Translations under genes and position numbers: made by a program
Shown here: positions 53,313 through 62,812 of the stretch, piece by piece
How the letters are laid out: each line of letters begins with the position of its first letter
Numbering within the stretch: the stretch's first letter is position 1
The notes under the pieces: model-generated
Told to the model about the DNA's origin: nothing
Seen by the model: the letters and a program-made list of their open reading frames with translations, nothing else
Databases searched by the model: none
NCBI RefSeq assembly: GCF_000424445.1
Contig: NZ_AUJX01000007.1
Coordinates: forward strand, 84,205-148,204
Length of the DNA: 64,000 nucleotides
Reading direction: 5' to 3'
DNA from: Oribacterium sp. NK2B42
GTDB lineage: Bacteria; Bacillota; Clostridia; Lachnospirales; Lachnospiraceae

Positions 53313-53798
53313 ATGATGATCACTTTAAATGCTATAGAGTTTATGGATATCAGCGACCTTCCGGAGATTCTGGAACTGGAACGATCATCCTTTGGCAAAA
53401 TGGCATGGAGTTCAAAAGACTTCGAAACTGCCCTGTCCTCGGATTATGACTATCCCATGGTGGTTCATAAGCGTCCTGTAAATACCGAAGACCGGGAAAG
53501 TTATATAAATAATCTCGCAGGTTACTCTGTTTTACGCTTACTGGGTCCCGAAGCAGAAATCGAAAATATCTGTGTTTCTCCCGATATGCGAAGAAACGGT
53601 ATAGGCGAGACACTTATGCAGAAGATGATACAGACAGCCCTGACAAAAAAAGCTTCAGTCATTTTTCTCGAAGTCCGTGCCGGCAATACTCCTGCCAGAG
53701 CCTTATACCAAAAACTGGGATTTAAGGAGCTCTACGTAAGAAAAGGCTATTACAGGGATCCGACAGATGATGCCATCATCATGCAATTAACACTATAA
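53313..53798 (+). CDS. rimI: RimI-type ribosomal-protein N-acetyltransferase
   Basis: 161 residues. GNAT fold: DISDLPEILELERSSFGKMAWSS, the acetyl-CoA loop VSPDMRRNGIGETLMQ, and EVRAGNTPARALYQKLGFKE with YYRDPTDDAIIM, all typical of RimI. It is placed between tsaB and tsaD, the usual locus. No ribosome site is visible before the ATG (ATG at 53313 or 53316). A 216-bp gap after tsaB may hold its own promoter. Confidence 0.92.
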   Translation: MMITLNAIEFMDISDLPEILELERSSFGKMAWSSKDFETALSSDYDYPMVVHKRPVNTEDRESYINNLAGYSVLRLLGPEAEIENICVSPDMRRNGIGETLMQKMIQTALTKKASVIFLEVRAGNTPARALYQKLGFKELYVRKGYYRDPTDDAIIMQLTL

Positions 53799-53966
53799 TA
53801 CGCCAAAAACCAAAAATAAGTTAAGGATCAGATTGTTGTTCTCCAAATACAAACTAAAGATTTTAGCCTTTCATTTCTGACATACATATTCAGATTTAAT
53901 TGGCTCCTTTACAGGTGAACTATAAAGCTGAGTCCGACCTTATACATAAAAAAAGGATTTATTTAT

Positions 53967-54881
53967 ATGCTTGATCTTTGTTTACTTGGAACAGGAGGCA
54001 TGATGCCTCTTCCAAACCGATGGCTAACCAGCCTTATGCTCAGATGCAGCGGAAGCAACATGCTTATAGACTGCGGCGAAGGTACACAGATAGCCATGAA
54101 GGAGAAATCCTGGTCGCCAAAACCTATAGATCTGATCTGCTTTACACATTTTCATGCAGACCACATTTCGGGATTACCCGGGATGCTTCTGTCCATAGGC
54201 AATGCAGAGCGTACAGAACCCATACACCTTGTGGGACCAAAGGGTCTTAAAAGAGTTGTGGACGGACTCCGCATAGTTGCGCCTGAACTTCCCTTTGAGA
54301 TCATATATCACGAACTTGAAGAGCCTGTTCAGCAGTTGGAGTTTGGCCCATTTGTTATCGATGCATTTAAGGTCAATCATAAAGTAATCTGTTATGGCTA
54401 TAAGATAAGCATCAGACGCCTGGGTAAATTTGATGCAGCAAAAGCGAAAGAGCAGAATATACCTCTTAAATACTGGAATAAACTGCAGCACGGAGAGACC
54501 ATAACCGCAGAGGACGGTATCATTTACACCCCCGATATGGTTATGGGGGCTGCCAGACGCGGACTTAGTGTCACCTACTGCACAGACACCCGTCCGACTC
54601 CCGCAATCACGGAAATGGCAACAGACGCTGATCTTTTTATTTGCGAGGGCATGTACGGAGAACGTGACAAGCTCGAAAATGCAAAGAAAAACAAACACAT
54701 GATGATGTATGAGGCAGCGGCCATCGGTGCCGAAGCAAAACCCCGGGAGATGTGGTTCACACACTATTCTCCCAGCGAGATGCGTCCCGATATATACAAG
54801 GACGATATTTGGAGGATTTTCCCGGTAAAGTTTGCACGTGACGGATGGACTAAGGATCTTACCTTTGACGACGAAGAATAA
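53967..54881 (+). CDS. rnz: Ribonuclease Z
   Basis: 304 residues. A metallo-beta-lactamase fold with the metal motif THFHADH (residues 60-66), the GTGGMMPLPNR start, and later Asp/His ligands in CTDTRPTP and FTHYSPSE. It cleaves the 3' trailer of tRNA precursors that lack an encoded CCA, which fits the tRNAs seen here, none of which encode CCA. AAAAAGGA precedes the ATG. Confidence 0.95.
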   Translation: MLDLCLLGTGGMMPLPNRWLTSLMLRCSGSNMLIDCGEGTQIAMKEKSWSPKPIDLICFTHFHADHISGLPGMLLSIGNAERTEPIHLVGPKGLKRVVDGLRIVAPELPFEIIYHELEEPVQQLEFGPFVIDAFKVNHKVICYGYKISIRRLGKFDAAKAKEQNIPLKYWNKLQHGETITAEDGIIYTPDMVMGAARRGLSVTYCTDTRPTPAITEMATDADLFICEGMYGERDKLENAKKNKHMMMYEAAAIGAEAKPREMWFTHYSPSEMRPDIYKDDIWRIFPVKFARDGWTKDLTFDDEE

Positions 54882-54958
54882 GAGAGAAGTTTTCAACTAT
54901 AAAAAATGGGTTCAGAGCACCGACGATGTTCAGCCTCTGGACCCCGGGAGACTAAGCA

Positions 54959-55978
54959 ATGAAGGATATCAATATTCTGGGAATAGAATCAAGCTGCGAT
55001 GAAACCGCTGCTGCTGTCATAAGAAACGGTCGCGAAGTACGTTCAAATATCATATCATCACAGATTGCCATTCACACCGAATACGGTGGTGTCGTTCCCG
55101 AGATTGCTTCACGAAAGCACATAGAAAAAATTGATGATGTTATCTCACTTGCCATGAAGGAAGCTGACTGCACTTTTGATGATATTGACGCCATCGCTGT
55201 CACTTACGGACCGGGTCTGGTGGGGGCACTGCTTGTGGGCGTTGCCGAAGCAAAAGCCCTCAGCTTTGCATTAAACAAACCGCTTGTAGGCATACATCAT
55301 ATTGAAGGACATATCAGTGCTAACTACATAGAGAACAAAGATCTTGAACCGCCTTTTGCCTGCCTTATCGTATCCGGTGGACATACACATCTTGTGGTGG
55401 TGGAAGATTACGGAAAATATGAGATAGTCGGAAGATCCCGTGATGATGCTGCGGGAGAAGCATTCGACAAAGTGGCAAGAGCAGTAGGCCTCGGATATCC
55501 CGGTGGTCCAAAGATTGATAAAGCCGCAAGAAACGGTGATCCACATGCCATAGATTTTCCAAGAGGAACAGTTGCGGATAATCCATATGATTTTTCTTTT
55601 TCCGGAATCAAATCTGCCGTTCTCAACTACATCAATAAGGCTAAAATGAAGAAAGAAACCATCAATGTTCCCGATCTTTGCGCTTCATTCCAGGAAGCGG
55701 TCACTGACTCTCTGGTTTCAAGAGCCATAGGTCTCTGCAAAGAACGGGGCTACAAAAAGCTTGCCATTGCCGGAGGTGTTGCTTCCAACTCACATATCCG
55801 CTCAAGGCTCGAAAGCGAGTGTGCCGAGAATGGAATATCTTTCTACCGTCCAAGCCCGGTGCTTTGTACGGACAATGCTGCCATGATCGGCTGTGCCGGA
55901 TATTATGAATATTTGAACGGCCGAAGAGACGGTCTGGATCTGAACGCCTGCCCGGGACTCAAACTTGGAGAAAGATAA
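54959..55978 (+). CDS. tsaD: tRNA N6-threonylcarbamoyltransferase TsaD
   Basis: 339 residues. [38 protein letters not shown], the metal-binding HHIEGH and SGGHTHL, and [10 protein letters not shown] are diagnostic. It transfers the threonylcarbamoyl group to A37 of tRNA. The set tsaE, tsaB and tsaD is complete here, with only tsaC missing. The upstream GGGAG lies before the ATG. Terminator downstream. Confidence 0.97.
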   Translation: MKDINILGIESSCDETAAAVIRNGREVRSNIISSQIAIHTEYGGVVPEIASRKHIEKIDDVISLAMKEADCTFDDIDAIAVTYGPGLVGALLVGVAEAKALSFALNKPLVGIHHIEGHISANYIENKDLEPPFACLIVSGGHTHLVVVEDYGKYEIVGRSRDDAAGEAFDKVARAVGLGYPGGPKIDKAARNGDPHAIDFPRGTVADNPYDFSFSGIKSAVLNYINKAKMKKETINVPDLCASFQEAVTDSLVSRAIGLCKERGYKKLAIAGGVASNSHIRSRLESECAENGISFYRPSPVLCTDNAAMIGCAGYYEYLNGRRDGLDLNACPGLKLGER

Positions 55979-55997
55979 GCCCGTTAATCGATAATTT

Positions 55998-56050
55998 ACT
56001 CTGAGAAGGATATGCGCCTTTGTTTTCGCATGTTTTTCTCAGAGTTTTTT
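55998..56050 (+). terminator. Terminator after tsaD
   Basis: ACTCTGAGAA (55998-56007) pairs with TTCTCAGAGT (56036-56045); an inner ATGCG/CGCAT continues the stem, and TTTTT follows. Confidence 0.85.
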
Positions 56051-56123
56051 ATTTACGAATTCTTTGGCAAAAATTTTTGTTGTATAATCAGAATACAAAA
56101 AGAAGATATCAGAGAGATCGTAT

Positions 56124-56149
56124 AGATCTGCATCCGAATGTCATATATA
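56124..56149 (+). repeat. Third copy of the AGATCTGCATC...TGTCA element
   Basis: It resembles 20650-20675 and 20717-20742. Its end lies 36 bp before the ispD start, the same distance as the second copy from the creatininase start. Confidence 0.45.
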
Positions 56150-56185
56150 AATGTTGAAAAACAATTGTTTATGGAGGAGGTGTCT

Positions 56186-57013
56186 ATGTACGAGGGAAGA
56201 AAAGTTTACGCTATAGTTTTGGCTGCCGGCAGCGGAAGACGTATGCACAGCAAACAGAAAAAACAGTTTATGAAGATTCTTGGCAAACCTCTTTTTGCAT
56301 GGAGTGCGGAAAGATTTGACCGGCACCCGGGTATAGACGGAATCATCATAACCACTTCCGAAGAGGATATTCCCTACATGAAATCTTTGACCGGATTCAA
56401 AACAGATATTGTTAACGATGCCGAAGCTGTTTCATCCTCTGATAGCACAGGAACAACCGATACCGGAGCAGAATCGTGTTCTTTGTCCAAGCTCCGTGCC
56501 ATTATTCCGGGTGGAAAGGAACGCTATAATTCTGTTTATAACGGACTGGATGAGATCAAAACAATCGAACATATCGATACAGATTCAGCATCATCCGAAA
56601 ACGATCCTATAGTCCTGATCCATGACTGCGCACGGCCAATGCTTACAGATGCCATCATCGATGACTCCATCCGTTATGCCGCTAAATACCATGCAACTGC
56701 CATCGGCATGCCCGTAAAGGATACCATCAAAATCCTTGATGAAGATCACTTTGTAAAGTCCACACCGGAACGAAGCTCGGTATGGCTTATGGAAACACCT
56801 CAGAGCTTTGATTTTTCTTTAATCTACAATGCTTACAAAAAGCTAATAGATCAGGAAAAGGCAGGACGTCTTATGATCCCTGTGACAGATGATGCCATGG
56901 TGGTTGAGGCCTACACAGGCACAAGAGTCAAGATAGTGGCAGGCTCCTATGAGAACATCAAGATCACTACACCGGAGGATATGAAAATAGCAGAGCTGTA
57001 TCTGTCAAGATAA
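56186..57013 (+). CDS. ispD: 2-C-methyl-D-erythritol 4-phosphate cytidylyltransferase (IspD-like)
   Basis: 275 residues; a typical IspD is about 230. The CTP-binding motif VLAAGSGRRMHSKQKKQF lies at the N-terminus, followed by GKERYNSVYNGLD, VLIHDCARP and ENIKITTPEDM. It makes CDP-methylerythritol in the MEP isoprenoid pathway. Two Ser/Asp-rich insertions (near 84-101 and 131-141) account for the extra length. The ATG at 56186 follows GGAGGAGG; in-frame ATGs at 56138 and 56171 lie before that site. Confidence 0.92.
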   Translation: MYEGRKVYAIVLAAGSGRRMHSKQKKQFMKILGKPLFAWSAERFDRHPGIDGIIITTSEEDIPYMKSLTGFKTDIVNDAEAVSSSDSTGTTDTGAESCSLSKLRAIIPGGKERYNSVYNGLDEIKTIEHIDTDSASSENDPIVLIHDCARPMLTDAIIDDSIRYAAKYHATAIGMPVKDTIKILDEDHFVKSTPERSSVWLMETPQSFDFSLIYNAYKKLIDQEKAGRLMIPVTDDAMVVEAYTGTRVKIVAGSYENIKITTPEDMKIAELYLSR

Positions 57014-57265
57014 GCTATTATCGTCATACTTTATGTCAATCTCCATTCCGCATTGTTGATACGACAGCACAAACAGTCATGAAAAGTGATTTTCACGCCG
57101 GACCAATCAGCATATTTTTTGCATGATTTTTCAAAATCATCGTATTTCGCAGTTTTGCATAAGCGTTTTATTTGAATCCCTCTGTGAAGCTTTTGCCGAA
57201 TGTCACAAAAGGAACGTTGATCTTTATTAATTTTTTAATAAAACTGACATAATATTATAAACAGC
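57014..57265 (+). other. Intergenic region upstream of the guanine riboswitch
   Basis: About 250 bp of AT-rich DNA with no gene seen. It contains a small ATGATTTT/AAAATCAT palindrome at 57123-57140. Confidence 0.4.
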
Positions 57266-57294
57266 TTGAATTAATAAATTCACTCTGTTACCAT
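57266..57294 (+). promoter_or_regulatory. Promoter of the riboswitch-BMP operon
   Basis: TTGAAT (57266-57271), a 17-bp spacer and TACCAT (57289-57294), 10-15 bp before the aptamer. Confidence 0.45.
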
Positions 57295-57305
57295 GGATGA
57301 GATTA

Positions 57306-57374
57306 ATCGATATAGGTCAAATAATATGGATTTGATGTTTCTACCCGGTTGCCGTAAATTACCGGACTATCGAA
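57306..57374 (+). promoter_or_regulatory. Purine riboswitch, guanine class
   Basis: The conserved core occurs in order: AATATGG, TTTCTACC (J2/3), CCGTAAATT and GGACTATCG. P1 pairs CGATA (57308-57312) with TATCG (57368-57372). The specificity base, equivalent to position 74, is C (57367), as in guanine/hypoxanthine-binding members and unlike adenine switches. Confidence 0.93.
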
Positions 57375-57429
57375 TTTTCGATTCAATATTCGGCTGAAGT
57401 TATATTCAGTGGTTAAATATGTCGGATTG

Positions 57430-57464
57430 AAAAGGCGTAGAAGCATTGATTCTACGCCTTTTTT
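57430..57464 (+). terminator. Terminator of the guanine riboswitch expression platform
   Basis: AAAAGGCGTAGAA (57430-57442) pairs perfectly with TTCTACGCCTTTT (57450-57462), followed by TT. It should form when guanine is bound and stop the operon. Confidence 0.88.
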
Positions 57465-57546
57465 GTTTTCAAAAAAGATGCGCAATCAATGCAAAAATAT
57501 CCTGTTAAATGGTCTTTGTTTCGAGTTTTACAAAGGAGAAGTACCA

Positions 57547-58842
57547 ATGAAAAGATTCAAAAAAGTTATGTCATCTGTTCTGCTCGCATCCATGATGCTG
57601 TCATCAGTTGCATGTTCAAGTCAGAGTGAGAAGGAACCTTCTGCAAATGCAACTACCGCAGCGGCAGCAGCAGAAACAAAGGGTGCTGATGAAAAGGCCA
57701 CAGAAGCAGCAGGCTCTGATGAGAAGGCTGCATCAGACCTTAAAGTCGGCTTCATATTCCTGCATGATGAAAACTCAACATATGACCTTAACTTTATTGA
57801 GGCAGCGACAAGGGCTTGTGGTGAAGCCGGTGTAACTCCTATTTTCAAGACAAATATACCTGAAGGACAGGAGTGCTATGAGGCAGCCTGTGAGCTTGCA
57901 GATGCCGGATGCAGCATCGTATTTGCAGACTCTTTCGGTCATGAAGATTATATGATCGAGGCAGCTAAAGAATATCCTGAAGTTCAGTTCTGCCACGCAA
58001 CAGGAACAAAGGCTCATACAGAGGGTCTTTCAAATTATCACAATGCATTTGCAACCATCTTCGAAGGCCGTTATCTTGCAGGTATCGCTGCAGGCATGAA
58101 GCTTAATGAGATGATCGAGAGCGGTGCTATCACCGAAGATCAGGCTAAGATGGGTTACATCGGTGCCTATACTTATGCAGAGGTTATCTCAGGATATACA
58201 TCTTTCTTCCTTGGAGCACGTTCTGTATGTCCTTCAACAACCATGGAGGTTACCTTCACAGGCTCATGGTATGATGAAACAGCAGAGAAGGAAGGCGCAA
58301 ACAAGCTCATCGAAAACGGCTGCGTTCTTATCTCTCAGCATGCTGACTCCATGGGTGCTCCTACAGCTTGTGAAAAGGCAGGCGTTCCTGACGTTTCCTA
58401 CAACGGAAGCACAGCTTCTGCATGTCCTAACACATTCATCGTTTCATCAAAGATTGACTGGGCTCCATACTATGCATACATCATCGATTCAGTTGAAAAC
58501 GGAACAGAGATCGCAACTGACTGGACAGGAACTCTTGAAACAGGTTCTGTAGTTCTTACAGATTTTGGTACCGCAGCCGCTGAGGGTACTGCAGATGCCA
58601 TTGCAAAGGCAGAAGCAGATCTCAAGTCCGGCTCAATTCATGTATTTGATGTAAGCACCTTCACTGTTGACGGTGCAGCTCTTACATCCTACATGGCTGA
58701 CGTAGATACAGATGCTGACTACACACCTGATACAGAAGTTATCAAGGATGGCTACTTTGATGAGTCAGGTGAGGGATTCCGTTCAGCTCCTTACTTTGAT
58801 TTAAAGATCGACGGTATCACACTTCTTGATACAGCATTCTAA
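57547..58842 (+). CDS. BMP-family nucleoside-binding lipoprotein
   Basis: 431 residues. A lipoprotein signal with lipobox SSVAC (Cys near residue 22) and an Ala/Glu-rich linker. The BMP/PnrA domain contains VGFIFLHDENSTYDLNFIEAA, FADSFGHEDYMIEAAKEYPEVQFCHATG, GRYLAGIAAGM and GYIGAYTYAEVISGYTSFFLGA. BMP proteins bind purine nucleosides, which matches the guanine riboswitch upstream and the xpt gene downstream. CAAAGGAG precedes the ATG at 57547; a GTG at 57409 would run through the riboswitch terminator. It is the first gene of a five-gene unit. Confidence 0.95.
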   Translation: MKRFKKVMSSVLLASMMLSSVACSSQSEKEPSANATTAAAAAETKGADEKATEAAGSDEKAASDLKVGFIFLHDENSTYDLNFIEAATRACGEAGVTPIFKTNIPEGQECYEAACELADAGCSIVFADSFGHEDYMIEAAKEYPEVQFCHATGTKAHTEGLSNYHNAFATIFEGRYLAGIAAGMKLNEMIESGAITEDQAKMGYIGAYTYAEVISGYTSFFLGARSVCPSTTMEVTFTGSWYDETAEKEGANKLIENGCVLISQHADSMGAPTACEKAGVPDVSYNGSTASACPNTFIVSSKIDWAPYYAYIIDSVENGTEIATDWTGTLETGSVVLTDFGTAAAEGTADAIAKAEADLKSGSIHVFDVSTFTVDGAALTSYMADVDTDADYTPDTEVIKDGYFDESGEGFRSAPYFDLKIDGITLLDTAF

Positions 58843-58870
58843 AAACATCCGTATTCTATAACTTTTAACA

Positions 58871-58940
58871 ACATGGGGAAATCTTAAGCAAAGGTTTATA
58901 TTCTGCCTACTGCAAGGTTTTCCCATGTTTCAGTTTTTAA
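58871..58940 (+). terminator. Possible partial terminator after the BMP gene
   Basis: ACATGGGGAAA (58871-58881) pairs, with one mismatch, with TTTTCCCATGT (about 58918-58928), followed by TTCAGTTTTT. It could lower expression of the ABC genes relative to the binding protein. Confidence 0.45.
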
Positions 58941-59044
58941 AAATATTGACACCGTTCACAGGGATGTGAAGGTGCTGCACTTCATAAGCCGGCGGCAGAT
59001 CCTTTTGACACCCACCTGATTCTTAAAACAGAAAGGCATCAGTT

Positions 59045-60571
59045 TTGAATAACAACGAAATAGCAGTATCACTTCGTAATATAACAAAGACCTTTGTCGG
59101 CACAGTACTGGCCAACAACAATGTCAATCTTGATATAAAAAAGGGTGAGATCCTGTCTCTTCTCGGAGAAAACGGAAGCGGAAAGACCACCCTCATGAAT
59201 ATGCTCTCGGGTATATATCACCCGGATGCCGGTCAGATCATAATCAATGGAAAAGAAGTAACCATCAACTCACCGAGAGATGCATTTGCCCTTGGTATAG
59301 GAATGGTTCATCAGCATTTCAAGCTCATAGACATTTTCAATGCGACTGAAAATATTGTGCTGGGTCTTGATGGAAAACTGAATCTTGCGGAAGCAGAAAA
59401 AAAGATCAAGGCAATCTGCGATAAATACGGATTCGAGATCAACACAAATAAAAAAATATATGATATGTCGGTTTCCGAAAAACAGACTGTGGAGATCGTA
59501 AAGGTGCTTTTCAGAGGAGCAGAGATACTTATTCTTGATGAACCCACTGCCGTCCTCACCCCGCAGGAAACCGAGCACCTTTTTCAGGTAATGCGAAACA
59601 TGAAGGAAGATGGCAAATCCATTGTCATCATAACTCATAAGCTTAATGAGATTCAGAGTATATCCGACAGAGTAGCGGTCCTTCGTCAGGGAGAGTTTAT
59701 CGGTGATATGAAGACCTCTGATTCCACCATAAAGGAAATGACCGATATGATGGTAGGTCACGCCGTTTCACTTAACATCGACAGACCCGAACCTGTTGAC
59801 CCGCAGCCTCGAATAAAGGTAGAAAATCTTACTGTTATTGATGAAGAAGGCGTTGTCAAGCTGGATAATGTCTCCTTCACGGCAAACAGAGGCGAGATTC
59901 TCGGAATAGCGGGAATTTCCGGATGTGGACAGAAGGAGCTGCTTCGTGCCATAGCAGGTCTCGAAATAGTAAAAGAAGGAAAGATTACTTACATTCACAG
60001 AGACGGCAGAACAGAAGAACTGCTGGGCATGTCTCCAAGAGAGATTTCCGAGCTTGGTGTTAAGCTTTCCTTCGTTCCTGAGGACAGACTGGGCATGGGT
60101 CTCGTCGGCAACATGAATATCGCTGACAATATGATGCTGAGATCCTATAGGAAGGGTAATTCCAGATTCTTTACAGATAAGAAGACTCCCCGTGATCTTG
60201 CAGAAAAGGTTGTGGATCAGCTTCAGGTGGCAACTCCCAGCCTTGACACTCCGGTCAGACAGCTTTCCGGAGGAAATGTTCAGAAGGTTCTGGTGGGACG
60301 GGAGATTGCCTCTGAGCCAAGAGTCCTTCTGACAGCCTATGCCGTAAGAGGCCTGGACATTAATTCTTCTTACCAGATTTATGACCTTATCAATCAGCAG
60401 AAAGCCTTAGGTGCAGCTGTTATATTTGTAGGCGAAGATCTGGATGTACTTGTAGAACTTTGCGACAGAATCCTTGTACTTTGCGAAGGCAGGGTAACCG
60501 GAATCGTAGATGGAAGAACCACGGATAAGTATACTTTAGGTTCCATGATGACACAGAAAGGAGAGGCTTAA
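59045..60571 (+). CDS. Nucleoside ABC transporter ATP-binding protein (two ATPase domains)
   Basis: 508 residues starting at a TTG with AAAGG 9 bases upstream. The first ATPase has Walker A GENGSGKTT, a degenerate signature (MSVSEKQTVEIVKVL), which is usual in this family, and Walker B ILILDEPTAVLTPQE. The second has a degenerate P-loop (GISGCGQKELLRAI), a good signature QLSGGNVQKVLVG, and TAYAVRGLD where family members usually have QPTRGLD. It drives import with the two permeases that follow. Relatives are NupA/YufO-type purine nucleoside transporters. Confidence 0.93.
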   Translation: MNNNEIAVSLRNITKTFVGTVLANNNVNLDIKKGEILSLLGENGSGKTTLMNMLSGIYHPDAGQIIINGKEVTINSPRDAFALGIGMVHQHFKLIDIFNATENIVLGLDGKLNLAEAEKKIKAICDKYGFEINTNKKIYDMSVSEKQTVEIVKVLFRGAEILILDEPTAVLTPQETEHLFQVMRNMKEDGKSIVIITHKLNEIQSISDRVAVLRQGEFIGDMKTSDSTIKEMTDMMVGHAVSLNIDRPEPVDPQPRIKVENLTVIDEEGVVKLDNVSFTANRGEILGIAGISGCGQKELLRAIAGLEIVKEGKITYIHRDGRTEELLGMSPREISELGVKLSFVPEDRLGMGLVGNMNIADNMMLRSYRKGNSRFFTDKKTPRDLAEKVVDQLQVATPSLDTPVRQLSGGNVQKVLVGREIASEPRVLLTAYAVRGLDINSSYQIYDLINQQKALGAAVIFVGEDLDVLVELCDRILVLCEGRVTGIVDGRTTDKYTLGSMMTQKGEA

Positions 60572-60574
60572 GTA

Positions 60575-61675
60575 ATGCCAATGAAGAATAAAGAGCCTCG
60601 TTTTTATATATCAAAGAGAGCAGATGCAGACAGACGAACAGCCTGGACCATAAGAATTATCGCTATTGTGATTTCACTCATAGTTTGCGGTATCGTGACC
60701 ATGATCTGCACCGGTGACAATCCTATCTCCATATTCGCAACAATTTTCAAGGGTGCATTCGGAACCCAGAGAAAAGCCTGGATAACTCTCCAATATGTAG
60801 CAGTTTTACTTATCATTTCTCTGGCTCTCACTCCGGCATTTAAAATGCAGTTTTGGAATGTAGGAGGCGAAGGTCAGGTATTGATGGGCGGTCTTGCAGC
60901 TGCGGCATGTATGATCACCCTGGAAAACAAGCTTCCCAATGCAGTTGTTATCCTGCTTATGATAGTTACATCTCTGCTTGCTGGAGCGATATGGGGTGTT
61001 ATTCCCGCAATTTTTAAGGCACTTTGGAACACCAACGAAACACTTTCAACCCTTATGATGAATTACATAGCAACACAGCTTGTTGCTTTCTTCACCATAG
61101 TCTGGGAAGTACCCAAAGGTTCCGGAAAGATCGGAATCATTAACCAGAATTCAAACATCGGGTGGCTTCCTAACATAGGAAACAAATATCTCCTCAGTAT
61201 ACTTGTGGCCATTATCGTCACTGCAGGTATGTATGTTTACCTCAAGTACACAAAACAGGGCTATGAAATTTCAGTTGTGGGAGAAAGCCTTAATACTGCC
61301 AGATATGTAGGTATCATGGTGGAAAAGGTAATTGTCAGAACCATGATTCTTTCCGGTGCTCTCTGCGGACTGGCAGGATTGCTTCTGGTTGGCGGTATCA
61401 ACCACACCATCACCACAACCATAACCAATGGACAGGGATTTACGGCAGTTATGGTATCCTGGCTTGCCAAATTCCATCCTATCGGAATGATTTTCACCAG
61501 TCTTCTGATCATCTTTATGGACAGAGGTGCCAGTGAGATATCCACAGCATTTGAATTAAACCAAAGTTTTGCCGATATTCTGACAGGAATAATTCTTTTC
61601 TTTATCATCGGCTGTGAGTTCTTCATCAGATACGAAGTAAGGTTTCGTAAAGATTCCGGAAAGGAGAATGCATAA
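60575..61675 (+). CDS. Nucleoside ABC transporter permease 1
   Basis: 366 residues, with about nine membrane helices, in the BPD_transp_2 family. LTPAFKMQFWNVGGEGQVLMGGLAAAA and the GYEISVVGESLNTARYVGIMVEKVIVR stretch (the loop that contacts the ATPase) are typical. It resembles NupB/YufP. Start ATG 3 bases after the ATPase stop; GGAGAGG lies just upstream. It overlaps the next permease (TAATG). Confidence 0.93.
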   Translation: MPMKNKEPRFYISKRADADRRTAWTIRIIAIVISLIVCGIVTMICTGDNPISIFATIFKGAFGTQRKAWITLQYVAVLLIISLALTPAFKMQFWNVGGEGQVLMGGLAAAACMITLENKLPNAVVILLMIVTSLLAGAIWGVIPAIFKALWNTNETLSTLMMNYIATQLVAFFTIVWEVPKGSGKIGIINQNSNIGWLPNIGNKYLLSILVAIIVTAGMYVYLKYTKQGYEISVVGESLNTARYVGIMVEKVIVRTMILSGALCGLAGLLLVGGINHTITTTITNGQGFTAVMVSWLAKFHPIGMIFTSLLIIFMDRGASEISTAFELNQSFADILTGIILFFIIGCEFFIRYEVRFRKDSGKENA

Positions 61676-62667
61676 TGTTTAGTCTCGTTGCTTTTATTCC
61701 CAGAGCGGTACAGCAGGGCATTCCACTTTTATTTGGAAGTACCGGAGAAACCATAACAGAAAAATCAGGAAACCTGAATCTCGGAATTCCGGGAGTCATG
61801 TATGTCGGAGCAATTTGCGGAGTTATAGGCGCCTTTTTCTATGAACAGTCTGTTCCATCGGGGGATTTAAACGGATTCCTTGCAGTTTTTATTCCGCTTT
61901 TATGCTCTCTTGCAGGATCTTTTCTGATGGGGCTTCTGTATTGTTACCTTACAGTAAGTCTTCGTTCAAATCAGAATGTTACAGGTCTTGCCATGACAAC
62001 CTTTGGAATCGGCTTTGGAAATTTCTTCGGCGGATCTCTCATCAAACTTGCCGGTGCAGATGTTCCTTCGATTTCATTATCACAGACATCTGCATATTTC
62101 AGTAAGACACTGCCTCTGGCTTCACAAACCGGCTGGTTCGGTAAAATATTCCTTTCCTATGGTTTTCTTGCATATGTTGCCATAATCATTTCCCTTATCG
62201 CTGCATTTGTCCTCAAGAAAACAAGAACAGGTCTGCATCTTCGTGCAGTAGGAGAGGATCCCGCAACTGCTGATGCCGCAGGAATCAATGTAACCAAGTA
62301 TAAGTACATTGCAACCTGCCTCGGCTGTATGATCGCAGGTTTGGGCGGATTATATTATGTTATGGACTATGCCTGCGGAGTATGGTCAAATGATGCTTTC
62401 GGTGACAGAGGATGGCTTGCCATTGCTCTCGTTATATTTACCATATGGAAAACAGATGTAGGTATTTTCTCATCCATTTTGTTCGGAGGCTTATATATAC
62501 TGTATCTGTACCTGCCATCAGGAACTCATACAGAATACAAGGAACTCTACAAAATGATTCCTTACGTAGTTACATTGGTTGTTCTTGTTATCACAAGCAT
62601 GCATAACAAACGTGAAAACCAGCCTCCACATAGCCTGGGAACCAACTATTTCCGTGAAGAGCGATGA
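61675..62667 (+). CDS. Nucleoside ABC transporter permease 2
   Basis: 330 residues, with about nine membrane helices. FGSTGETITEKSGNLNLGIPGVMYVGA, LRSNQNVTGLAMTTFGIG, and the ATPase-contact loop GLHLRAVGEDPATADAAGINVTKYKY are typical of NupC/YufQ-like permeases. It forms the channel with the previous permease. It starts inside the stop of the previous gene, TAATG, with GGAG upstream. xpt begins 145 bp downstream. Confidence 0.93.
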   Translation: MFSLVAFIPRAVQQGIPLLFGSTGETITEKSGNLNLGIPGVMYVGAICGVIGAFFYEQSVPSGDLNGFLAVFIPLLCSLAGSFLMGLLYCYLTVSLRSNQNVTGLAMTTFGIGFGNFFGGSLIKLAGADVPSISLSQTSAYFSKTLPLASQTGWFGKIFLSYGFLAYVAIIISLIAAFVLKKTRTGLHLRAVGEDPATADAAGINVTKYKYIATCLGCMIAGLGGLYYVMDYACGVWSNDAFGDRGWLAIALVIFTIWKTDVGIFSSILFGGLYILYLYLPSGTHTEYKELYKMIPYVVTLVVLVITSMHNKRENQPPHSLGTNYFREER

Positions 62668-62697
62668 ATATAAGTTTAATCTCAAACTTACATTATA

Positions 62698-62738
62698 GGT
62701 CAGATACGAGCTCATATAAACCTGACCCGTATCTGACC
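62698..62738 (+). repeat. Inverted repeat between the permease gene and xpt
   Basis: GGTCAGATACG (62698-62708) pairs perfectly with CGTATCTGACC (62728-62738), a 19-nt loop between. No T-tract follows. It may be an RNA stabiliser or an operator. Confidence 0.6.
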
Positions 62739-62812
62739 CATATCTGAATACTGTGAAAATACTCACATCATTATTTGTATCGCCAGTTAAAAGCGTTGAA
62801 ATGGAGTTTTAT

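Noticed and set aside
57409..57546. GTG start giving a 46-residue N-terminal extension of the BMP lipoprotein
   Set aside because: It would be read through the riboswitch terminator and would hide the lipoprotein signal; the ATG at 57547 has CAAAGGAG.
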